Notes: generated by a model not told the origin, from the letters alone. A DNA stretch of 17,118 nucleotides from an uncultured Bacilli bacterium (GCA_934167785.1 CAKPLX010000022.1:1-17118); one strand, 5' to 3'. Shown: positions 1 through 7,852, counted from the stretch's first letter. Program-made: numbers and translations.

Positions 1-59
1 CACTAGACTTAGGATCTAGCGGTTTATCCATGGGGGTTCAAGTCCCTTCACTCGCACCA
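1..59 (+). tRNA. tRNA-Leu(UAG), 3' part
   Basis: The window opens inside a tRNA. The anticodon stem is CTAGA (3-7) with TCTAG (15-19), closing a 7-base loop CTTAGGA (8-14). The anticodon TAG at 10-12 reads CUA leucine codons. A variable arm follows (about 20-31), then a T arm with loop TTCAAGT and stem GGGGG/CCCTT. The acceptor 3' strand is CACTCGC (49-55), then discriminator A56 and an encoded CCA at 57-59. The extra arm and discriminator A fit tRNA-Leu. The acceptor 5' strand and D arm lie before base 1. Confidence 0.93.
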
Positions 60-70
60 TTGACGAATCT

Positions 71-125
71 GTTCGAATTATTCGAACTTTGATATATAGA
101 ATCAATCAGAAATGATTGATTTTTT
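71..125 (+). terminator. Tandem hairpins ending the tRNA transcript
   Basis: Two hairpins follow the tRNA. The first is GTTCGAA (71-77), loop TTA, TTCGAAC (81-87). The second has a 9-bp stem, AATCAATCA (100-108) with TGATTGATT (113-121), a GAAA tetraloop and then a short T-run to 125. The second has the form of a Rho-independent terminator. The first may be a processing or stabilising hairpin. Confidence 0.75.
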
Positions 126-234
126 CGTTTATACAAAGACTTTCTTGTAATAAAACTAAAATGAGATTAGTGACTTTTGAAATCACATATAAGCATCATT
201 TTGGCAAGGTATAAAATCAAGTAAAATTATGTTT

Positions 235-729
235 TTATTTTGCCAATTCTAAGGAATAATATTTTTCTTTAAATAATGCTGATTTTTCAGTTACATAGTA
301 TATTTTTGAAGTTCCAAATTCATATCTAGCTTTATCTGTATATTCTCCATTTTGATAATAATAATAACCATCTTTATTGCAAATTACATTTTCAGAATTT
401 AAAAGATTAACATTGTCATTTATAGTTACATCATAAAAAATTGTTACTAAATGATCATATTCATTATCCTTTAATTTTTGCTTGTCTTCATATTCAATTG
501 CAATCATTTTTGAATTTTTATCTTTGTAGATATGAAATGTTCTTTTTTGACACCACTCAAAGTCCCAAACTCCATAGGTTTCAGTATCAAATTCTTCCAT
601 ACTATCTGATATTATTTTTTCTTTTTTTAAAGCAGATAAAATTTTATTTCTATCCTTTTGACTGCTTTCGCAACCGCACAAACATAGTATACATATTAAT
701 AGGCTAAAAATACGTAACATTTTTTTCAT
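235..729 (-). CDS. Small secreted lipoprotein, unknown function
   Basis: A 164-residue protein with a classic lipoprotein signal: positive start MKKMLR, hydrophobic core at about residues 6-18, and lipobox LCGC ending at Cys20. It should be lipidated and held on the outer face of the membrane. The mature part is charged and rich in Tyr, Lys and Glu, with no motif I recognise. The start is set by a strong GGAGG site about 6 bases upstream of the ATG. It is a single minus-strand gene between the tRNA and a plus-strand gene, in the most AT-rich part of the window. Its sequence type resembles many small species-specific Firmicutes lipoproteins; no function can be assigned. Confidence 0.85.
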   Translation of the reverse strand: MKKMLRIFSLLICILCLCGCESSQKDRNKILSALKKEKIISDSMEEFDTETYGVWDFEWCQKRTFHIYKDKNSKMIAIEYEDKQKLKDNEYDHLVTIFYDVTINDNVNLLNSENVICNKDGYYYYQNGEYTDKARYEFGTSKIYYVTEKSALFKEKYYSLELAK

Positions 730-1452
730 AAAATACCTCCTTCTTTTACTTAAGTTACATTCAAATTATTATTTAGCAAGTATTTACGTTACATTTAATA
801 TAGATGTATTACTAGCATTAGTTGTTGTTTCAATATTTATTTCAATTAAATTTTTTACTTTGAAATAAGCTCTAAATTTATTTTTTTTGATTTCATAACT
901 AAATTTCGCTAATTTTATATTTTTTCATCGATTACAAGGTTGACTATAATTCATAGGAAAATCTATGTTTTTTATTGCTTTAATCTTTCATTTATTTTAG
1001 CATAATTACTTTTTTTCAGAAGCAAAATCCTTAATTTTCTATAATAATTTTAACACATAAATATATAATTTTATCAAATAACATGTTACTTTTACAAAAA
1101 TGTAGTATAATCCAACTGATTAGTGTAATTTACCGTTTAGAAATTTATAACTAGTGGCTGTTATAATTTCACAAAAAAAGCCTCATTGGTGAATCAATTT
1201 GAATTTATTACGTATTATTAATAAAATGAGAATTTATATTAGAAATGATATTATTACTCTTTTTTTCTTTATCAATATCAAATTTTTTTCTGTAAGAAGT
1301 ATTTTTAAATTCAATTATAATTATTTTTGTACTATAAAATAAACAAAAATGAATTTTGCAATTTTGGTTTTGGTATTAAATTGTTTAGATAGTTAATATT
1401 TTATTATAATGAAATAGAGAAATATATAGTACAATATTAAAGAGGTGATTAT
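730..1452. other. Long AT-rich intergenic region
   Basis: About 720 bases with no ORF that has both a ribosome site and protein-like composition. It separates divergently transcribed genes. The octamer GTTACATT occurs at 754-761 and again at 788-795, just upstream of the lipoprotein gene, and could be an operator or chance. A TGTTATAAT extended -10-like element at 1159-1167 points rightward with nothing recognisable for almost 300 bases after it. No tRNA, rRNA or riboswitch fold is recognisable by eye. Confidence 0.5.
1381..1410 (+). promoter_or_regulatory. Probable sigma-A promoter for the DUF218 gene
   Basis: TTGTTT (1381-1386), an 18-base spacer and a perfect TATAAT (1405-1410). The predicted transcript starts near 1417, about 35 bases before the GTG start. 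Confidence 0.55.
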
Positions 1453-2097
1453 GTGAAACTGTCTGAAATAACTAAAGAGATATTAAGTGACGATGATATT
1501 CAAAAAATAGTATACGGAAATATTGGCGATAATGGAAAAAATTTTGTTTATGGTTTGGTTTTTGGAAATAGTATGTTGATAAAAGAAAGAGTTAGTGCTG
1601 CTGTTGATGCTTATAAAAATCATAGAATCCAAAAAATCATATTTAGTGGTGGCAATAATGGAATTAGTAATAAAGATAATGATATGATTCCAGAAGTCAT
1701 AAAAATGAAAAATTTAGCTGTTAAATTGGGAGTAAGTGAGGAAGATATTTTGATTGATGATACGTCTAGTAACAGTTTTGAAAATGTAGAAAATTCATTT
1801 GAATTAATTTGTAATGAGAGTGTTTCTTCGATTGGGATTATTACTAGTGAATTTCATTTAAAAAGGTGTATGGCAATTGTAGGGCAAAAATTTCCTAGTG
1901 TAGAAATTATATTAATTTCGGCTAAAGATGGTTTTTCGGATAGTAATAATTGGTTTTTCTCTGATAATACATGGAATTCAGGAAGAAGTTTAGCGACATA
2001 TGAAGCTAATCTTTTAATACGGTATGCAAAAGAAAATAAAATTGCTGATATAGATATTTTGGATTTTAAAAATGATGAATATAAACTAGCAAAATAG
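1453..2097 (+). CDS. DUF218 / YdcF-like family protein, cytosolic
   Basis: A 214-residue protein matching the DUF218 (YdcF/SanA/ElyC) fold family. A first strand and glycine turn, GLVFGNS, lie at 34-40, with SGG at 65-67. An acidic helix E81...A89..G93 fits the usual E-x-x-x-M/A pattern. DDTSSNSFENVENS lies at 102-115, where the family has its T-x-N-T-x-E-N motif, and TSEFHLKR at 131-138 matches the late TS-x-x-H-x-x-R motif. Family members bind nucleotides or act in envelope biogenesis; the substrate is mostly unknown. There is no signal peptide or membrane helix, so this is the soluble type. The start is GTG at 1453, after AGAGGTGATT. The ATG at 1451 overlaps it but is followed directly by TGA. 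The gene stands alone with its own promoter and a weak terminator. Confidence 0.85.
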   Translation: MKLSEITKEILSDDDIQKIVYGNIGDNGKNFVYGLVFGNSMLIKERVSAAVDAYKNHRIQKIIFSGGNNGISNKDNDMIPEVIKMKNLAVKLGVSEEDILIDDTSSNSFENVENSFELICNESVSSIGIITSEFHLKRCMAIVGQKFPSVEIILISAKDGFSDSNNWFFSDNTWNSGRSLATYEANLLIRYAKENKIADIDILDFKNDEYKLAK

Positions 2098-2151
2098 GTT
2101 TTAATGAAAGTTGTAGATGTTTATGCTAAGTGTATAAATTATGTTGCGTTC

Positions 2152-2181
2152 ATGCAATCTTTTATTTAGATTGTGTTTTTT
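2152..2181 (+). terminator. Weak Rho-independent terminator after the DUF218 gene
   Basis: CAATCT (2155-2160), loop TTTATTT, AGATTG (2168-2173). The stem can be extended by G-T wobbles and is followed by a run of T. It is AT-rich and so only moderately convincing. Confidence 0.5.
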
Positions 2182-2183
2182 TA

Positions 2184-2212
2184 TTTACAAAAAAAATATT
2201 TCAATGTACAAT
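2184..2212 (+). promoter_or_regulatory. Sigma-A-like promoter for the 2246 gene
   Basis: TTTACA (2184-2189), a 17-base spacer and TACAAT (2207-2212). It lies just after the preceding terminator and gives a leader of about 27 bases before the GTG start. Confidence 0.6.
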
Positions 2213-2245
2213 AAATATACATAGTAGATAGTATGAGGTGTATCA

Positions 2246-3442
2246 GTGAGAAGTAATGATAAGAATAAAAAATATTTTGACTTAGTTTTAATTGTTTTTA
2301 TAACTTTACTTATTATAGGAAGTTTGGGTTTCCTTTTTTATAATAAGTTGTCTGATTCTAAAAATCGTTTTCGAGTATTGATAGAAAATGTTTTTGGTTA
2401 TTTGGAAGAAAATACTTTACAAGATCGTCCAAAGGTTACGACTGGAAATTTAGTTTTAGGGATAGATGGGAAAGGTAATAGGGATATTGATCAAAAAATT
2501 TTAGATCATTTTAAAAAAGTTAATCTTTCTTTTGATTATGGAATTGATTATGTTGATCAGAGATTGAATTTTGAGATGAGATCAAGCTATGATAAAATGG
2601 AACTTTTGAATTCATCCTTTTATGTAGAGGATGGTAATGGTTATTTGTTTTTAGATAAATTGTTTGATAAAAGTATAAAAGTTCCTGTTGATGATTATCA
2701 TTTTTTGTTAGAAAGATCTTCTTTTAATCATTATCGTACTATTTATAATAGTTTTGAGAAAGCTTTGATTTTATCTTTAAATGATGATTATTTTGAAAAA
2801 GATTATGTTACAATAGAGACAAAAAAGATTTTGAAGACTACTTTAAAAATGAATCAAAAAAATTATTTTGAAATGAAAGAAAATATTTTTAGGTATTTAA
2901 CTTCTGATCGATCTTTTTTGAAAAGTATGTCAAATATATTAAATGAAGATACTGTAGTGGTAAAAAAAAGATTAAAGGAATGGATTCAATATTTTGATGA
3001 TAATTTTAAAGAATTTGATGTTATTCTTTATACTAAAAACGATCAATTTGTAAAATTGGAGGTGGAATTTAATCAGAGAAAAATTATTTTTCAAAATGAG
3101 GAAAAAAATAAGTATTTTTATGCTTATTATAAAAATGAAAAACTTCTTTATGATGGAGGAATCCAAATATTGCAACAAAAGAGTAATGTGGAGCGAAGAA
3201 CTATTTTAATAAATGATAAATTGAAAAATTTGTCTATTCAATTAAGTCTTAATTCTTCATCTGTGGTTGATCAAAAGGTCTTGAAGAAGAATATTACTAA
3301 TTCTGTTTTATATAAGGATGTTTCTTTAGAGGAGTGGGATAGGATGTATTCGCATTTATTAGAAAATAAAAATGTTGTGCAGTTGCTGCAGGATTTTAAT
3401 AAGATTAATGGTTATTTAGAGAAGGTTAAGAAGAGTTTGTGA
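2246..3442 (+). CDS. Membrane-anchored extracytoplasmic protein, unknown
   Basis: A 398-residue protein with one N-terminal membrane helix (about residues 13-32) after a basic start, and a large region predicted outside the cell. It has no lipobox. The external part begins with a probable beta-rich segment (about 65-160: TGNLVLGID, YGIDYVDQRLNFE, NGYLFLDKLFD). A helical lysine-rich middle (about 165-250) and a second strand-rich part follow. The alternating pattern recalls periplasmic lipid- or ligand-carrier folds such as LppX/LolA, but this is only a resemblance in style. GTG start at 2246 follows GAGGTG with 5 bases of spacing. It has its own promoter and a strong terminator, so it is transcribed separately from yqfC/yqfD, which follow. 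I do not recognise the family. Confidence 0.8.
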   Translation: MRSNDKNKKYFDLVLIVFITLLIIGSLGFLFYNKLSDSKNRFRVLIENVFGYLEENTLQDRPKVTTGNLVLGIDGKGNRDIDQKILDHFKKVNLSFDYGIDYVDQRLNFEMRSSYDKMELLNSSFYVEDGNGYLFLDKLFDKSIKVPVDDYHFLLERSSFNHYRTIYNSFEKALILSLNDDYFEKDYVTIETKKILKTTLKMNQKNYFEMKENIFRYLTSDRSFLKSMSNILNEDTVVVKKRLKEWIQYFDDNFKEFDVILYTKNDQFVKLEVEFNQRKIIFQNEEKNKYFYAYYKNEKLLYDGGIQILQQKSNVERRTILINDKLKNLSIQLSLNSSSVVDQKVLKKNITNSVLYKDVSLEEWDRMYSHLLENKNVVQLLQDFNKINGYLEKVKKSL

Positions 3443-3446
3443 TGAT

Positions 3447-3486
3447 AATACTGATAAGTGATAAGGAACTTATTCAGTATTTTTTT
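3447..3486 (+). terminator. Rho-independent terminator before yqfC
   Basis: AATACTGA-TAAG (3447-3458) pairs with CTTA-TTCAGTATT (3469-3481) with one bulged base, followed by TTTTT. It sits directly after the stop codon of the 2246 gene. Confidence 0.8.
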
Positions 3487-3508
3487 CGTATATTATAATG
3501 GTGATGAA

Positions 3509-3745
3509 ATGAAATTCTTTAAAAATTTTGATCGTTATTTAATGGATTTGGATTATAAAATTACTATTTATAAGGATAAAGTACACGTTATGAATTATTT
3601 AGAAGTTGTTGATTTTTCGGATACTCGGGTTGTGATACGTTATGAAGAGGGGGAAAGTATCTTTACTGGAAAAAATTTAGTTGTATCTAGAATGCAAGAT
3701 AATGAATTGTTAATTGAGGGAAAAATCATTTCTATTGAAGTATAA
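3509..3745 (+). CDS. yqfC: Sporulation protein YqfC
   Basis: A 78-residue YabP/YqfC-family protein. The family signature is visible: ITIYKDKVHVMNY near residues 18-30, a middle strand DFSDTRVVIRY, and the C-terminal GKNLVVSRM...ELLIEGKI. In Bacillus subtilis yqfC and yqfD are sigma-E-controlled genes expressed in the mother cell during sporulation; their molecular role is poorly known. The ATG at 3509 is chosen because GGTGA precedes it by 4 bases and because the reading frame upstream runs through the terminator hairpin. A TATAAT at 3494-3499 is too close to be a useful promoter without a leader. I could not find a clear sigma-E-type promoter. yqfD follows 40 bases later. Confidence 0.85.
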   Translation: MKFFKNFDRYLMDLDYKITIYKDKVHVMNYLEVVDFSDTRVVIRYEEGESIFTGKNLVVSRMQDNELLIEGKIISIEV

Positions 3746-3785
3746 ACTTTCTTTCTAAGACATAAACTTTGATAGGTGAAGGGCT

Positions 3786-4955
3786 ATGAGAAATCGCTAT
3801 TTAGAAAAATTTGATAGTCGTGTTCGAATTAGGGTTAGTGGTAATAATGTTCATAATTATTTAAAGCGGGTTTTAAAAAAAAAGATAAATATTTATCGAG
3901 TTATTCCTATTTCTAGGAAAGAAATAGATCTTATTTTAAATTATTCTGAATATGAGAAATTATTAGAATATAAATCAATTTATGAAATCAAGTTACTTGG
4001 TTATTTAGGAAAAAAAAGATGGAAAGATCAATTGGGACAAAATAGTCTTTTACTTTTTTTTATGGTTTTAGGATTAGGTTTGATTGTTTTATTATCTCAT
4101 GTTGTTAGTGAGGTAGAAGTGATTCATCAGGATCAGGCTATGCGCTTATTTTTGCGCGATGAGTTAGAGCGTTATGGTATAAAGAAGTATACTTTTAAAA
4201 AGAATTATGAAGAGTTAGAGAAAATAGAAGAAAGAATTCTTAAGGATAATAAAGATAAATTAGAATGGATTGAAATTATTGAGTATGGGACAAAGTATAC
4301 AGTTAGGGTGGAAGAGAGGAAGATTAATCAGGAAGAAAATACTTATCAATATCAGCATATTATTAGTCGAAAAAATGCTGTTATTAAGAGAATTGATGCT
4401 GTTAGTGGAGAAAAGGTAAAATTTGTTAATGATTATGTAAAGAAGGGAGATATTATAATTTCTGGTGATGTTTCTCTTCCTGATAATACAAAAGTTTCTA
4501 CTATGGCCAAAGGAAAAGTTTATGGGGAGGTTTGGTATCAAGTTTCTGTTGATTATCCTTATGTTTATCAAGAATCAAAATTAACTGGTAAATCTAAAAA
4601 TGTGTATGCTATTTATTTTTTTGGAAAGAAATTTAGTTTATTTGATTTTCATCAGTATCGAACATTTCAAAAAGAAAAAAAGATATTGTTTTCTATTAAT
4701 ATGTTAGATATCCATTTTATTTTGGAAAAACAGCATGAAACAATTGTTAAAGATGAAGTTTATACAGAAGATATGTTAAGTGCAAAGGCACTTTTATATG
4801 TTAAGGAAAAATTGTTTCTGGATAACCCTTATATTCAATCAATTGAGGAGATTAAGGTGCTTCGAGAGGATTCATCGGAGACTGGAGTTTATTTTCAAAT
4901 GTTTGTTCAAGTAATTGAAGATATTGGAGAAGTTTTACCGGGAGTTAAGGAATAA
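3786..4955 (+). CDS. yqfD: Sporulation protein YqfD
   Basis: A 389-residue protein of the YqfD family, close to the usual length. The N-terminal cytosolic part has the family pattern RVRIRVSG (12-19), LKRVLKKKINIYRV and a basic GKKRWK (75-80). One membrane helix follows at about 86-108, then an outer beta-rich region with the G-x-x-V-x-x-GDIIISG turn typical of the family near residues 210-230. It is expected in the mother-cell or outer forespore membrane, working with YqfC. AGGTGAAGGG precedes the ATG. In Bacillus the pair is followed by phoH and other housekeeping genes; here a surface operon with its own promoter follows instead. The identity is firm; whether this organism actually sporulates cannot be told from the window. 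Confidence 0.9.
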   Translation: MRNRYLEKFDSRVRIRVSGNNVHNYLKRVLKKKINIYRVIPISRKEIDLILNYSEYEKLLEYKSIYEIKLLGYLGKKRWKDQLGQNSLLLFFMVLGLGLIVLLSHVVSEVEVIHQDQAMRLFLRDELERYGIKKYTFKKNYEELEKIEERILKDNKDKLEWIEIIEYGTKYTVRVEERKINQEENTYQYQHIISRKNAVIKRIDAVSGEKVKFVNDYVKKGDIIISGDVSLPDNTKVSTMAKGKVYGEVWYQVSVDYPYVYQESKLTGKSKNVYAIYFFGKKFSLFDFHQYRTFQKEKKILFSINMLDIHFILEKQHETIVKDEVYTEDMLSAKALLYVKEKLFLDNPYIQSIEEIKVLREDSSETGVYFQMFVQVIEDIGEVLPGVKE

Positions 4956-4989
4956 TATTTGGGTTTCCGTTTGGTCTTTTTTTCTTTCG

Positions 4990-5018
4990 TTGACTTTTTT
5001 TTAAATAATTATTATACT
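4990..5018 (+). promoter_or_regulatory. Strong sigma-A promoter for the cohesin/amidase operon
   Basis: TTGACT (4990-4995), a 17-base spacer and TATACT (5013-5018). The predicted start near 5025 lies downstream of the in-frame ATG at 5023, which supports the ATG at 5041 as the real start. Confidence 0.8.
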
Positions 5019-5040
5019 TATTATGATAGGTGTGATAATA

Positions 5041-5889
5041 ATGGAGTGTAAGAGAGTAAGGAGTATTTTATTATTTTTTCTGTTACTTTTTTTTCCTAAT
5101 TTTGTATGGGCTTCTGATCAAGTTGTTTTCTCTTGTCCAAAGATGGTTATGGTTGGTAATTATGTAGATTGTGTTGGAAAATTAAATTCTGATACTATAA
5201 TAGAAGGAATACAAGCAAAGTATCAGTATGATTCTGCATTTACTTATGTCGGTTCTTCTTCTTTTTCTGATTGGACAAGTTTGACTTCTAATGCAACTGG
5301 TTTTGCCCTTGTTAATGTAAATGGTACTAATACGGAACAATTTCTTCAAACTCGTTTTGTAGTTGCTCCTAATGCTACTACTGGGGATAGTTATAAGATT
5401 GGGCTAACTGATATTTTAATTTCTGATGGAGTAAAAGATAATTCTGTTTTGGATCAAAATTTTTCTATTCAAATTTTATCTGTGTCTGATATTATAGGAA
5501 ATATATCTGTTGAAGATCAAAATTTGGAATTGAAGGATGGGGTTACAGATTATACAATTACTGTTGATTATGGTGTTTCTAGTGTTTCTTTAGCAGCTTC
5601 ACTTAAAGATTCTTCTTTTTCTTATGTGGAAGGATTTGGTCCGAGGGAATTAAATAATTTAGTAGTTGGGGAAAATAAATTTCTTTTGAAGATTAAAAAT
5701 ATGGATGATGAAAATGAATTAGTAACATATAATTTGAATATTTATCGATTAGATCAAAAGAAAGATGTTGTGTTAGATAATCCTAAGACAGGCAGTCCTG
5801 TTTTAGTAGTGGGATTTATTTTAATGGTTTCTTTAGGATTTGTTGTAATTAATTATAAAAAAAATATAGTAAGAGGACATGAAAAATGA
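5041..5889 (+). CDS. Cohesin-like, wall-anchored surface protein
   Basis: A 282-residue exported protein. A signal peptide ends at FVWA (21-24). Residues about 27-147 read as a cohesin-like beta sandwich: YQYDSAFTYVG at 61-71 corresponds to the 'YDP' strand of cohesins, and TRFVVAPNATTGDSYKIGL (104-122) to their conserved F-x-V-x-x-A-x-x-G stretch. Residues about 150-236 fit a cadherin-like beta-sandwich domain ending in YNLNIYR. The tail has NPKTG (247-251), a hydrophobic helix (about 253-271) and a basic end, the layout of a sortase signal with a variant of LPXTG. It should therefore stand on the cell wall. Its stop overlaps the start of the amidase gene, which carries a dockerin. The start is supported by AGGTG and by the promoter position. 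The cohesin call rests on pattern only. Confidence 0.75.
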   Translation: MECKRVRSILLFFLLLFFPNFVWASDQVVFSCPKMVMVGNYVDCVGKLNSDTIIEGIQAKYQYDSAFTYVGSSSFSDWTSLTSNATGFALVNVNGTNTEQFLQTRFVVAPNATTGDSYKIGLTDILISDGVKDNSVLDQNFSIQILSVSDIIGNISVEDQNLELKDGVTDYTITVDYGVSSVSLAASLKDSSFSYVEGFGPRELNNLVVGENKFLLKIKNMDDENELVTYNLNIYRLDQKKDVVLDNPKTGSPVLVVGFILMVSLGFVVINYKKNIVRGHEK

Positions 5890-7814
5890 AAAAAAAGAAA
5901 TTTTTAATTTTATTGGTTGTTTTAATTTCTGGTTTAGTTTGTTTTGATTCAAAGAAATTGCAGAAAGTAACGGTTAGAAGTAACGTTTATTTGCATGGAC
6001 TTCAATCTAAAAGTGAAAGATATGTTATTCAAAATAATGTTATTAAATCTGGTTTTTCTTCAATACTTAAAAAAAATTTTTTATCTGATTTTGCTGTTTC
6101 TAATGAGGAAAAGATGGAGTATTCTTGTGATAGTCAGTCAGATTATATCGGAACTGGTTGTAGTATTCAAATTATTGCTGATGCTAGTGAAGAGGTTAAT
6201 TATCCTTTAATTGTTTATGGAGATGTTAATGGGGATGGCAAGTCTACTATTACTGATATGGTTCAGATTGCTAAAGACGTTAGGAAAGGAAATGGTTTTT
6301 CTGATCAATTATTTAAAATGGCTGCTGACGTAGATCAAGATGATTCTATTTCTATTACTGATGCTATTGCTTTAGCTACTTATACTTTAAATAATAAGAA
6401 TATTCCTATTCGATTATCTGATGAAGCTACTAAAGCTAATATTAAGTTATCTGCAACTTCTGTTTCTCTTGAAAAAAATACTTCTACTAAGATTGTTGCT
6501 ACAGTTGATCGAGAAGGTGTTACAATTATTCATTGGGAGAGTAAAAATCCTAAAATTGCTACTGTTGATGATAATGGAGTGATTACTGGTTTGAATGGCG
6601 GAAAAACGAAAATTATTGTTACCACATCAGATGGAAATGTTGCTATGGTTTCTGTTAAAGTAACAGTTATTGTTCCAGTAACTGGAATTTCTTTAAATAA
6701 AAATGAAGTGATTTTAAGTGTGAATGAAGTGAAAAATTTGGTTGCAACAATTACTCCAAGTGATGCATCAGATAAAAATTTAACATGGGCAAGTAGTGAT
6801 TCAACAATTGTTTCTGTTAGTTCTAGCGGTCAACTTCTTGGAATTCAACCTGGCAATGCTGTTATTACTGTTCTTGCAAAAAATGGTATTAAGGCACAAT
6901 GTCATGTACGTGTTGTTCAACCAGTAACAGGTGTTTCTTTAAATAAAAAGAGTGGTGAGTTAGATGTAGGAGAGTCTATGAGTTTGATATCTACTATTTC
7001 TCCTAGTAATGCTACTAATCAAAAAGTTAATTGGAAAAGCAGTAATTCTAATATAGCAACAGTGGATGCTAATGGTAAAATTAAAGCTCTTACTAGCGGA
7101 ACTGCTGTTATTACAGTTACGACAGAAGATGGAGGTTATCAAGCTTCTTTTAAATTAAAAGTTTATAATGGTTATACAGTTTTGATTAATCCTTCTCATC
7201 AAGTATCTAATGAGACAGAGTCAAAAAATTCTTTATTTGATACTGAAAAAAAATCAATGTATCAGTTGGCTAATGTCGTAAAAACCAATTTTATTAATAG
7301 CGGGTTTAGGGTATATGTAAGTCCTTCCAGTGGTAGTATTGTATCTGGAGATGGTTGCTTTGATTCTTCAGAAGGAGATGCATGGTCAACATGCGGACAT
7401 CGGCAAGTAAATTGGTTAATTGGTAAGAGTAATAGTGCAAAAACGGTTTATGTTGCGTTACATAGTAATGCTAGTAATGGTAGTACTATCGGACCTTTTG
7501 TTTTATATTATCAAGATAGTTCTACTAGTTATAAGTTAGCTAATCAATTTTGTAGAAAATTATTTTCTCTTTATAATGCAAAAGGAATAACGCCTACTTT
7601 TTCTGTGGATTATTGTCTTTCTTCGGGGAATCATATGGAGCCGTATTATTATTATAGTAATTCTTTAGAAAATGGTGCAGGAAAAGGGGAAGCCGTTTTA
7701 ATTGAAGTTGGTTTTCATGATAATTATAAGAATCAAAAATTTATTGAAGATAATATGAGTGATATTGGAGATGCTTTGGTTAAGGCTGTAAAGGCATATT
7801 ATAGTATTAAATAG
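5886..7814 (+). CDS. Dockerin/Big_2 N-acetylmuramoyl-L-alanine amidase
   Basis: A 642-residue exported modular protein. A hydrophobic export segment lies at about 6-20. A type I dockerin-like module occupies about 112-172, with two calcium loops: DVNGDG starting at D113 (D113, N115, D117, D124) and DVDQDD starting at D148 (D148, D150, D152, D159). Three bacterial Ig-like (Big_2) repeats follow at about 187-260, 265-343 and 346-427. The C-terminal 430-640 is an Amidase_3 domain; the zinc and catalytic residues are H438 (NPSHQ), E454, H526 (ALHSN) and E607 (IEVGF). It should cleave the bond between MurNAc and L-alanine in peptidoglycan. It has no wall-anchor of its own, so docking to the neighbour is attractive. 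ATGA overlap with the upstream gene implies coupled translation; AGAGG lies 9 bases before the ATG. Roles in cell separation, or less likely sporulation, are inferred. Confidence 0.88.
   Translation: MKKKKFLILLVVLISGLVCFDSKKLQKVTVRSNVYLHGLQSKSERYVIQNNVIKSGFSSILKKNFLSDFAVSNEEKMEYSCDSQSDYIGTGCSIQIIADASEEVNYPLIVYGDVNGDGKSTITDMVQIAKDVRKGNGFSDQLFKMAADVDQDDSISITDAIALATYTLNNKNIPIRLSDEATKANIKLSATSVSLEKNTSTKIVATVDREGVTIIHWESKNPKIATVDDNGVITGLNGGKTKIIVTTSDGNVAMVSVKVTVIVPVTGISLNKNEVILSVNEVKNLVATITPSDASDKNLTWASSDSTIVSVSSSGQLLGIQPGNAVITVLAKNGIKAQCHVRVVQPVTGVSLNKKSGELDVGESMSLISTISPSNATNQKVNWKSSNSNIATVDANGKIKALTSGTAVITVTTEDGGYQASFKLKVYNGYTVLINPSHQVSNETESKNSLFDTEKKSMYQLANVVKTNFINSGFRVYVSPSSGSIVSGDGCFDSSEGDAWSTCGHRQVNWLIGKSNSAKTVYVALHSNASNGSTIGPFVLYYQDSSTSYKLANQFCRKLFSLYNAKGITPTFSVDYCLSSGNHMEPYYYYSNSLENGAGKGEAVLIEVGFHDNYKNQKFIEDNMSDIGDALVKAVKAYYSIK
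6675..6949 (+). repeat. Near-identical DNA at two Big_2 repeat boundaries
   Basis: The stretch CCAGTAAC-GG-TTTCTTTAAATAAAA occurs at 6675-6703 and again at 6921-6949 with only a few differences, encoding PVTGISLNK and PVTGVSLNK. It marks an in-frame duplication of the Ig-like domain within the amidase gene. Confidence 0.7.
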
Positions 7815-7821
7815 TAAAATT

Positions 7822-7852
7822 AGAAGGAATTGAAGAAATTCTTTCTTTTTTT
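7822..7852 (+). terminator. Strong terminator after the amidase gene
   Basis: A 10-bp stem, AGAAGGAATT (7822-7831) with AATTCTTTCT (7837-7846) including one G-T pair, loop GAAGA, then six T (7847-7852). It separates the surface operon from the tad operon and rules out the in-frame TTG at 7830 as a start for the next gene. Confidence 0.85.

Noticed and set aside
1..125. Integration site at the tRNA-Leu 3' end
   Set aside because: tRNA 3' ends are common targets, but no second copy of the tRNA end and no integrase are seen in the window.
201..246. TTGGCAA/TTGCCAA inverted repeat around the lipoprotein stop codon
   Set aside because: The loop is over 30 bases and no T-run follows on the minus strand, so a terminator is not supported.
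441..707. Plus-strand ORF opposite the lipoprotein gene
   Set aside because: It mirrors the minus-strand gene, has no ribosome site, and its composition is an artefact of AT-rich antisense reading.
863..888. AAATAA...TTATTT hairpin with T-run as a terminator
   Set aside because: The stem is only A-T pairs in a region of similar composition and no gene ends nearby.
1451..1456. ATG at 1451 as a start codon
   Set aside because: It is followed at once by TGA. The GTG at 1453 opens the real frame.
3494..3499. TATAAT as promoter of yqfC
   Set aside because: It would start transcription about 3 bases before the ATG and has no -35; probably chance in AT-rich DNA.
5995..6210. ORF inside the amidase gene
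   Set aside because: Out-of-frame shadow of a clearly coding region.
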